From Candidatus Krumholzibacteriota bacterium (GTDB lineage: Bacteria > Krumholzibacteriota > Krumholzibacteriia > JAJRXK01): a DNA stretch of 64,000 nucleotides. The position numbers and the translations under genes are program-made. Positions 57,875 to 64,000 of the stretch are shown here, piece after piece. The notes under the pieces are model-generated. The model saw only the letters and a list, made by a program, of their open reading frames with translations, did not search any database and was not told the origin of the DNA. Location of the stretch: positions 1 through 64,000 of the forward strand of contig JAJDAC010000045.1 of assembly GCA_029262065.1 (NCBI GenBank), given 5' to 3'. Positions within the stretch are counted from its first letter, which is position 1. Each line of letters starts with the position of its first letter.

Positions 57875-59577
57875 AGAATGAGCCCGCGCGTAGCGGTTTT
57901 CGCTGGATCGACGCGCAGGAAGCCGACGCCGACGCCGTGCTGCGCCGTCTGTTGCGCGAAGCCGCCGAGGTGGTCCCCGGTCTTTCTTCCGATCCCAGTC
58001 TTTCGGATCCGCTGGTACGTTTGCTGCTGGCGGGCGTCAGCCGCGAGTACTCGCGTCTGTATGGCCGGTTGGATGGCGTGATCGATCAGACTTTCCATCG
58101 TCTGGTCGAGAATCTCCTTAGTTACCCGCGCGCCGCGCGCCCGTCTTCGGCCGTGTTCCACCTCCAGGTGAAGGACCCGGACATCGGTGTCGACGAGTTG
58201 CTCGAAGTGGTAGGTCGCAAGGCGGTGGGAGGCGCCGATGGTCACGAGGAACGCAGCATCCACTTCCTGCCGCTGCGCCAGGAGACAGTGTCGGGGGTGC
58301 CGTCACCGGTGGTGGTCCTCGACGGTGGCCAACGTCAGGCCTGGCTCGTGGCCCCGGGGGGAATGAACCCTCGCGATCCGGTTCCCGCCCCGCGCGAATG
58401 GGCCACCGAACGCGAAGGCACGCCTCTCGTACATCTGGGCTTCGATCTGCCTTCCGACATGATCGAGGGTGTTCTGCCGCTTTACCTGTTGGGCAACGAA
58501 CGGGCCGTGGCCGAATTGGTGTGGTCCACGTGGTGCGCGGGGGACGATGCCGCCCCGGTGGGCGAACCGTTCGTGCCGGGACGGCAGAGCCGCAAGAACC
58601 CGTGGCACCAGGAGGAAGAACCCTCGGTGTTTCGCTCGCGCACCGACAACCGGCGTCCCGCCAGCATCTACGATCGCAACTTCGTGGACCTGGATGTGGC
58701 CCGCGTGATCGCCGGCCGGGGCGCGGTGCCCGGAGCGGTGAACGATGCGGTAACCATGGGGGTGCTGCCCTCGGTGCCCGCGCGGTGTTGGCTTACGCTG
58801 CGAATGGGACACGAGGCCAATCTCGACCACGTGCGTTCCATGCGTCTGGTCACCAATTGCGTCGTGGCCTTCAACGTCAACCGAGTGTCGGCCGGGTACT
58901 CCCTGGGCGTCGAACCGGTGCAGGAGGTCGAATTGCCCGTGGGCTTCGCCGACCTGTTCAAGATCTACGAAGTATACGACTCCACCAACTCCGTACATTT
59001 CGTCGACGCCGAGCAGGCCGCCGGGGTGCAGGCCACCGAGAAATTCCATCTGGCCACCGCCCCCAATGGGCAGGCCCAGGTTCGACTGTGGTCGAAGAAA
59101 GCAGCCATGCGGCCACGCCGCGTGGAGATTGCGTTCGCTACCACCTACGGCCATGCCGCTGATGGGCTGGACCCCGGCAGCATCGACGTGATCTACGATG
59201 GTAGCCTGTGTCCGGGGGTGGCCGCGGCCGTCAACATCACACCCAGTGCGGGTGGCGCGTCCGCCGGTCATCAGGAGCATCACGCCGACGAGCTGCGGGC
59301 CCTCTTGGCCAGTCGTGGTCGCGCGGTAACCGCCCACGATTATCGCGAGCTGAGCCGTGCCTTCGACCCCGGTCGCATTGCGGGCGTTGAAGTGGGGCGG
59401 GGCGTGGCGCGGGTCGACCGCGGTGTGACAACCTGCGTCCAGGTGAATGTGGATTGTCACGACAATGCGTTCACCGGTCGTCTCGAGCGCGAGGAATTCC
59501 AACGCGCGCTGCTTGGGTACCTGCGCGATCGTGCTCCCGCCGGCCAGGCGATCGTCGTGAATCTGCGAGAGGCCTGA
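57871..59577 (+). CDS. tssF: Baseplate protein TssF (VasA)
   Basis: The product is 568 residues. TssF features include a helical N-terminus (DPLVRLLLAGVSREYSRLYG; DQTFHRLVENLLSYPRAARP), a mid-domain with LHFD-type strands, and a C-terminal region with SRGRAVTAHDYRELSRAFDP as in phage gp6-like wedge proteins. With TssE and TssG it forms the baseplate wedge. It is translationally coupled to tssE. Confidence 0.8.
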   Translation: MKNEPARSGFRWIDAQEADADAVLRRLLREAAEVVPGLSSDPSLSDPLVRLLLAGVSREYSRLYGRLDGVIDQTFHRLVENLLSYPRAARPSSAVFHLQVKDPDIGVDELLEVVGRKAVGGADGHEERSIHFLPLRQETVSGVPSPVVVLDGGQRQAWLVAPGGMNPRDPVPAPREWATEREGTPLVHLGFDLPSDMIEGVLPLYLLGNERAVAELVWSTWCAGDDAAPVGEPFVPGRQSRKNPWHQEEEPSVFRSRTDNRRPASIYDRNFVDLDVARVIAGRGAVPGAVNDAVTMGVLPSVPARCWLTLRMGHEANLDHVRSMRLVTNCVVAFNVNRVSAGYSLGVEPVQEVELPVGFADLFKIYEVYDSTNSVHFVDAEQAAGVQATEKFHLATAPNGQAQVRLWSKKAAMRPRRVEIAFATTYGHAADGLDPGSIDVIYDGSLCPGVAAAVNITPSAGGASAGHQEHHADELRALLASRGRAVTAHDYRELSRAFDPGRIAGVEVGRGVARVDRGVTTCVQVNVDCHDNAFTGRLEREEFQRALLGYLRDRAPAGQAIVVNLREA

Positions 59578-59578
59578 C

Positions 59579-60526
59579 ATGACCTTCCGCATGCCCGACT
59601 TCATGAAGAGCCGACCCACGCCGACGGTGGACCTGGCGTTGAGTGCTCTCGAGCGGCTGGGCGTGGCGTGGGAGCGCGTGGAATTGGTTCCCGTGAGCCC
59701 TTTGGAATCGTTCAAGGGTGAAGTGGTGGGGCAGGTGCCGCACCCCGGTGAAACCGTGGGCGACCGCGACATCGTGACATTCTTCGTGGCGCGCGACGGC
59801 TTGGCCGAACGACTTCCCCACGAGTACCTCGAACCACTCCCTACGACGCAGGACGAAGCCCACGTGGCCATCGAGCCCGGGCAGGTCATGGAGTTCTGGG
59901 AGCGCCAGGTCACGGCCTACGGGCCTGGCCGCCAATTCATCAGCGTACTGGACAAGGCGCTCAATCGACTCGACGCGGCCACCGGTCGCGTGGGGGTGGG
60001 GCTGGGCGCCACCTCGGACGATCCCGCGTACTTTCGTCGCGTGCTCGAGATCGTAGGCTACGACGACCTGCCGCTGTCGGACGCCGAGGCGTCGTACGTG
60101 GCCAGCCAGATGTACCGCCTGTACGAAGATTTCGGGCCACGTCCGGGCATGGAACGGCTCATGGGTGACCTGCTGGGACTACCGGTAACTGTGGAGGAAG
60201 CGCCCGGTCCCTGGGTCGAGGTGCCGGCGGACGATCTTCCCCGACTGGGACAGGCGTCGTCCCGCATCGGACACGGTGCGTTGGGTCGCCGGTTTCAGGA
60301 CCCTCAACCCACGTTGGTAGCGCACGTGGGGCCAGTGCCCTTGGCTCAGCACCGCGCGCTCGATTCCGATCCGCAGTGGCACGCGAGAGTGCGTGCGTTT
60401 CTGGATATCCTGGCCCCGGCGGGTTGCGCCACCGACTACCGGCTGCAGTTGCACCGCGCCGATCGCGGCGGTCGATTGGGCGATCGTCTCAGGGCCCGTC
60501 TGGGTCGCAGTACCTATTTGACCTGA
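59579..60526 (+). CDS. tssG: Baseplate protein TssG-like, with PASTA-like insert
   Basis: The product is 315 residues. The middle and end match TssG (LPLSDAEASYVASQMYRLYE; DLPRLGQASSRIGHGALGRR; LVAHVGPVPLAQHR; ending LGRSTYLT). Near residues ~38-75 lies a short beta segment, FKGEVVGQVPHPGETVGDRD, like a PASTA repeat. One base separates it from the tssF stop. It is the last tss gene here: its 3' end overlaps the convergent lipoprotein gene by 13 bases, and no tssK, tssA, tssJ, tssL or tssM follows. Confidence 0.7.
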   Translation: MTFRMPDFMKSRPTPTVDLALSALERLGVAWERVELVPVSPLESFKGEVVGQVPHPGETVGDRDIVTFFVARDGLAERLPHEYLEPLPTTQDEAHVAIEPGQVMEFWERQVTAYGPGRQFISVLDKALNRLDAATGRVGVGLGATSDDPAYFRRVLEIVGYDDLPLSDAEASYVASQMYRLYEDFGPRPGMERLMGDLLGLPVTVEEAPGPWVEVPADDLPRLGQASSRIGHGALGRRFQDPQPTLVAHVGPVPLAQHRALDSDPQWHARVRAFLDILAPAGCATDYRLQLHRADRGGRLGDRLRARLGRSTYLT

Positions 60527-61443
60527 GCGTCGGCAGTATCCTGGGCCGTGGGTGTGCTGCAGAATTCGTCGCTACGTATCAACCGCATGGTCCCCTTCTC
60601 CGACGGCGGGTCGGCGTCCAGAAAACCCACACTCACCGTTCCGCGCAGGACCTGAGCCACCGGAGTCGCGCCGCCCGTGATCACCGGGTCGAGATCTATC
60701 ACCGTCGTGCGCGTGGTGCCGGCGACCAAATCCAACAGGTCGACCTCGCCCTGGAAGATGATCGAGGGCGCGAACGAGGCTTCGATATCGAGCGTGATGG
60801 TGCGGATATCGTTGGGGTCGTCGTTCCATTCGATGTTGGGCACCTGGTAGCCAAATCGCATGGTGTTGGCCACTCCGTCGTACTCGATGCCCTGTAGAGC
60901 CACCACCGAAATGTTGTCGGGGTCGTCGGGAAAACTCAGCGTTGCACCACCCTCCAGGACACCGGGCGAGGATTCCCGCAGCAGCGCCAGATTGTCCAGA
61001 CTGAGAACGATGCCCGACTCCAGAACGATCGATCCGCGGTAGGTGCCCAGAATCTGACCCGCCTGTCGCCCCAGGGGTCCGTCGTAGGAAAGGCCAAGGC
61101 GTAGTGTGTGTTCAGAGGTCACCGGTCCGCGTGGAAAGCGCATCTGTCCTCGCAATTCGCGTACTCCGTTGAGCAGGTCGCCCACCGAGAGCTTCGACCG
61201 GCCAACGGTAGCGCCGCCGTCCAACGTACGCTCGATCACAGTGGCGGTGCCCCTGAGTTCGTCTTCCAACAAGAGGTCGTTCGCGTTCAGGCAAGCCTTG
61301 GCCAACGCCGACTCCGAAAGGCTGGCGCGGGCCACCAGTTCCACCCCGTGGGTGGGAGCTTCGTCGGGCGACAGCAGCAGGCAACCGGGAACGAGCGTCA
61401 GCAGGGCCAACGTGAGGTATGCGGTGGTGCGTGACTGGATCAT
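60514..61443 (-). CDS. Envelope lipoprotein of unknown function
   Basis: The product is 309 residues. A lipoprotein signal ends at VPGC (Cys21). The rest is a beta-rich, acidic protein with repeated hydrophobic strands (LRLGLSYDGPLG; GSIVLESGIVLSLDN), possibly a lipid-binding or barrel-associated protein; no family is named. The start overlaps the upstream barrel gene (ATGA). It is the last gene of a minus-strand envelope operon. Confidence 0.6.
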   Translation of the reverse strand: MIQSRTTAYLTLALLTLVPGCLLLSPDEAPTHGVELVARASLSESALAKACLNANDLLLEDELRGTATVIERTLDGGATVGRSKLSVGDLLNGVRELRGQMRFPRGPVTSEHTLRLGLSYDGPLGRQAGQILGTYRGSIVLESGIVLSLDNLALLRESSPGVLEGGATLSFPDDPDNISVVALQGIEYDGVANTMRFGYQVPNIEWNDDPNDIRTITLDIEASFAPSIIFQGEVDLLDLVAGTTRTTVIDLDPVITGGATPVAQVLRGTVSVGFLDADPPSEKGTMRLIRSDEFCSTPTAQDTADAQVK

Positions 61444-62396
61444 TTGGAGTACCCCGGAATGGGAAGAAACTTGAAGTAGAACGTGGCGTAGGGATCGCTC
61501 GACGAAGAGCCTACTTCGGCTACCACGCGCACGAACTGCGACCCCAGTTCAAGTCCGCCGAAGAAGAGGCCAGAGTTGTCGAAGAAGTCGAAGCCACGGG
61601 CTACCTGGGCAATGCCATCGTTGGCCGCGTCGTAGACCACGTCGGCTTCGAGTGAAGTATCCAGCGTGTGTCGCACGACCCCCGCGCCTACGAAGGGAAT
61701 CACCGGACCCCACTGTTTGGCCACTTCCAACAGGAAGAAGGCGCTGGTCTGCTCCAGCTGGAGGCCCACCTCGAAGTCTGTGCCGTCCACGTCGCCCAAC
61801 ACGTTGAGACTGCGGCGCAAGAAATGGTTAACGCCGCCCGAGAGCGAAATGGCGGGAAGGTCGCGCCCGCGCAAGATGCCCAGTCGAAAGCCCACGCCGT
61901 AGATGGGCTTCAGGCTGCCCAGGTCGATCTCGTCGGCGAGATTGTCCTGATCTCCAATGGTGGCACCCAGCCGTACCAGCAGGTCGAGCGAACCGATGTT
62001 CTTGGCGCGCGTGGTGCGTCCGTATCCCGAGAACAATCCGATTTCGATGTCGGCGAACACGGCGCCGGCGAATCCATCCAACGTACCTGGCTGTCCTTGT
62101 GCATCCAGGTTCGTGTAGTCGGGGTCGGTGATCTTGAATTCCAGCCCCGTGGCCCCCAGCGAGATGGCGGCGTAACCGAATCCGCGCGAAACGCTGGCGT
62201 AACTACTGGAGGGGCTGATCCGGCCCAACAGTCCACCTACCGGCTCTACGGCGTCAGACAGCGCTGCTTCCGCCAGATCGACGGCTTGCTTGCTGAGCAG
62301 CAGGATTTCCTCGGGGCCCTGAGCCGCGGCCGCGAGTGGATTCAGGAATGCAACGAAGAGGGAAGCAACCACGGTGAGCTTGGTGCAGGTATGCAT
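61440..62396 (-). CDS. Predicted outer-membrane beta-barrel protein
   Basis: The product is 318 residues. The signal peptide (VVASLFVAFLNPLAAAAQ) is followed by alternating amphipathic strands with turns rich in Asp, Gly and Asn, and it ends in YFKFLPIPGYSK. No enzymatic motif is visible. The ATG at 62396 begins the signal peptide. It is 10 bp downstream of another barrel gene and overlaps the lipoprotein gene. Confidence 0.62.
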   Translation of the reverse strand: MHTCTKLTVVASLFVAFLNPLAAAAQGPEEILLLSKQAVDLAEAALSDAVEPVGGLLGRISPSSSYASVSRGFGYAAISLGATGLEFKITDPDYTNLDAQGQPGTLDGFAGAVFADIEIGLFSGYGRTTRAKNIGSLDLLVRLGATIGDQDNLADEIDLGSLKPIYGVGFRLGILRGRDLPAISLSGGVNHFLRRSLNVLGDVDGTDFEVGLQLEQTSAFFLLEVAKQWGPVIPFVGAGVVRHTLDTSLEADVVYDAANDGIAQVARGFDFFDNSGLFFGGLELGSQFVRVVAEVGSSSSDPYATFYFKFLPIPGYSK

Positions 62397-62406
62397 GGGT
62401 CGCCTC

Positions 62407-63555
62407 CTAGTACTGCCAGCGCAACGAGATGACGCCGTCCCAACCGGAAATGTCGACGACATCGTTCTCGCTGCCTCCGGTCAGCTTGGCCACGCGGGCC
62501 TGGATGATGGCCACGGGCGTCAGTCGGCCCTCGAGCCCCAGGCCAAATCCCGCGGCCCAGGCGCTGGTGTTCTGTTGCTGCGACTGATTGACCGCGATCA
62601 GGTCGAACGGAAACAGTATGGCGAAGTCTTCGTTGGGCTGATACCGCGGCGTGGCTGAAAGCCAAAGGTTGTTGCCGTTGGAAACGCGATTGTCCTCGCC
62701 GGGCGAGGTCACGGTCAGCAGCTCGTTGTCGAGTTTCACGATGTCCTTTACACCCAGGTCGACACCCCAGGTCGCGCCCTGGAACGAGGTCACCAGGTTG
62801 AACTCGAACTGGGTTCCTTCTTCGAAGCTGTCGGTGCCGTCGATCTGGTCGGTCATGAACACTCGCACGACGGCGTCGAGCGTGGTGCGACTACGATCGG
62901 TGCGAACGTCGGCACCGGCGGTAAGGGCGATTTCGCTGCCCGGCTTGTACTGCGAGACCTGGTCCAGGTCATACTCGCCGCGTAGCAGGAAGCTGGCGCC
63001 GCCGCCCACCGTTACGTTCTCCTTGGCGTCAAAGCCCACGGCCGCGCCCAGGTCCAGATCGAATCCGCCGCCGTAGTTCTTCATGCGAAAGCCAAACACG
63101 TGCGGTGCGACGGCCGCGGCGGCCCGTATCTCGTTTTCCTCGAGCGCGGTCTGGCCCGTGGGCAGGTTCACCCCGGCGGAAAGGATGAGCCGGCGTTGCC
63201 AGGCGTGCACGAATCCCTTCAACTTGGCGTCGCCCAGCCCGTCCAGTTCCGCCACGCTGGCGGCACGGTCCTGACTGACCGCGGCCGAGCCGTAGAACAC
63301 CAGGTCGGCCGACGGGCCCAGCGTGAAGGAGCTGAGCAACCGGTTGGACGCCTGCCGCACGGTTCGTGCCTGGTTGGTGTCGTTGTCGGTTACCCGCCAG
63401 CTCCGGAACGACATCTGATTCTGGATGGTCAGGAGTTCGCGATCGTCGCCAAACAGCACGGCGGCCGGCGCGAACCCTGGTTTCACGAGGCCCGCGGTCA
63501 ACACCAGCATGGCCAGCACGCCCTGGGCGCGACCGGGTGAGCACAGATTCTTCAC
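62407..63555 (-). CDS. Predicted outer-membrane beta-barrel (porin-like) protein
   Basis: The product is 382 residues. A signal peptide ends near APAAV. The protein then runs through many amphipathic strands with strand-turn repeats (VSQYKPGSEIALTAGADVRT; GATWGVDLGVKDIVKLDN) to a terminal aromatic, ISLRWQY, as in barrel proteins. The start is GTG at 63555 after GGGGGAA, one base after the stop of the gene upstream. It may be a transporter or structural porin. Confidence 0.65.
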   Translation of the reverse strand: MKNLCSPGRAQGVLAMLVLTAGLVKPGFAPAAVLFGDDRELLTIQNQMSFRSWRVTDNDTNQARTVRQASNRLLSSFTLGPSADLVFYGSAAVSQDRAASVAELDGLGDAKLKGFVHAWQRRLILSAGVNLPTGQTALEENEIRAAAAVAPHVFGFRMKNYGGGFDLDLGAAVGFDAKENVTVGGGASFLLRGEYDLDQVSQYKPGSEIALTAGADVRTDRSRTTLDAVVRVFMTDQIDGTDSFEEGTQFEFNLVTSFQGATWGVDLGVKDIVKLDNELLTVTSPGEDNRVSNGNNLWLSATPRYQPNEDFAILFPFDLIAVNQSQQQNTSAWAAGFGLGLEGRLTPVAIIQARVAKLTGGSENDVVDISGWDGVISLRWQY

Positions 63556-63556
63556 T

Positions 63557-64000
63557 TCAGTTCCCCCGCGTTTCGCCACGGATGTCCAGCCGCACGTCGC
63601 CACGTGCCGTGATGATGTCAGTGGTCACGCCGGTCTGCGAATCACCCGTCCCCGCGTCGGGAATGAGCCCCAGCCCCAGCTGCATCGAACTGCGCATGGC
63701 CTGGCTCGAGGCGCCCGATACGGTAGCTGGCGGTCCTGGCACCACAACGCTGGCCGTTGCGCCCAGGGTTTCGGCGGTTGCCTGGGCGGCGGCTTCCTTG
63801 GCCATGGCAAAACCGGGGTCGATGCCATAGGCCTGCTGGAAGGCGTCGGCCGCTTCATCGAATCGGCCCAGGCCCTGCAGATAGGCACCGTCGGCAAAGG
63901 CCAGGAACGCCTGCATGTTTCGCGTGGGTTTCTTGCCGATGGCCAGGAGTTCTTCCTGCGTGGGCGAAACGTCGATCTTGCCCAGGATGTCGAGTACCAG
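63557..64000 (-). CDS. TPR-containing envelope-linked protein, C-terminal part
   Basis: This frame is open to the window edge and lacks the N-terminus. About 147 residues remain: VSPTQEELLAIGKKPTRNMQ leads into TPR-like helices (AFLAFADGAYLQGLGRFDEA; AFQQAYGIDPGFAMAKEAAA), then a low-complexity hydrophilic tail. The PTRNMQAFLAF opening is like that of proteins with a CsgG/TolB-like N-domain, but that domain lies outside. It heads the operon with the two barrels and the lipoprotein. Confidence 0.6.
   Translation of the reverse strand: MVLDILGKIDVSPTQEELLAIGKKPTRNMQAFLAFADGAYLQGLGRFDEAADAFQQAYGIDPGFAMAKEAAAQATAETLGATASVVVPGPPATVSGASSQAMRSSMQLGLGLIPDAGTGDSQTGVTTDIITARGDVRLDIRGETRGN

Noticed and set aside
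1-64000. tRNA, rRNA, CRISPR or transposon content
   Set aside because: No cloverleaf-like sequence, spaced repeat array, transposase frame or terminal inverted repeats were noticed by reading; a dedicated scan was not possible.

Overview
The window is a continuous stretch of high-GC bacterial chromosome with dense, mostly operonic coding. I see no rRNA, tRNA, CRISPR array or insertion sequence. Several traits point to a Gram-negative bacterium, probably a candidate phylum of the FCB superphylum (Eisenbacteria/Krumholzibacteria-like). Two very large secreted proteins end in FlgD-like/T9SS-like sorting domains with an NPFNPxTxI motif. There are many lipoproteins and outer-membrane barrels, a class II ribonucleotide reductase, a futalosine-pathway MqnD, a System I cytochrome c maturation operon, and a contractile-injection locus whose sheath proteins look like the Bacteroidota type. 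The phylum is an inference; no marker gene here settles it.

Layout. 1-9.6 kb: the 5' part of an AddB-like nuclease, a Rieske protein with a large helical C-terminus divergent from a cysteine-bearing winged-helix regulator, a membrane/TPR protein, an iodotyrosine deiodinase-like nitroreductase, a DJ-1-type lipoprotein, a PepQ prolidase and an M20 peptidase. 9.9-19.2 kb: one long plus-strand operon with stop/start overlaps. It holds AtuA (DUF1446), a methylglutaconyl-type enoyl-CoA hydratase, a biotin carboxylase and a separate BCCP subunit (branched-chain or isoprenoid acyl-CoA catabolism, without a carboxyltransferase gene here), then an alkaline-phosphatase-superfamily membrane enzyme, EboE and a GT-C glycosyltransferase. 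19.2-34.8 kb: housekeeping and mixed genes, including a DUF2203 protein, an EamA transporter, a fused FakA-FakB fatty-acid kinase, a SirB1-like protein, a low-molecular-weight phosphatase, NrdJ, a MoeB-rhodanese fusion, pyruvate kinase, a cytochrome c lipoprotein, MqnD and a ferredoxin. After the ferredoxin lies a decayed cysteine-synthase fragment.

35.0-41.3 kb: a minus-strand Ccm operon, ccmE-ccmF-(CcmI-like zinc ribbon)-(secreted carrier-type protein)-ccmA-ccmB-ccmC-ccmD. CcmE has CxxxY in place of the usual heme-binding histidine motif, and ccmG and ccmH are absent, as in the Desulfovibrio-type variant. 41.5-49.3 kb: two giant convergent secreted proteins. One joins a lamin-tail domain, a jelly-roll and a beta-helix. 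The other joins an FG-GAP beta-propeller to a D,D-carboxypeptidase.

49.4-60.5 kb: the most interesting region, a divergent type VI-like contractile injection locus. One arm carries ClpV plus a small membrane protein. The other carries TssB, TssC, two Hcp/TssD paralogues, VgrG, TssE, TssF and a TssG with a PASTA-like insert. No TssJ/L/M membrane complex, TssK, TssA or PAAR protein is found beside it, so it is either a split locus or a stripped-down subtype. 60.5-64 kb: a minus-strand operon of a TPR protein, two outer-membrane barrel proteins and a lipoprotein.
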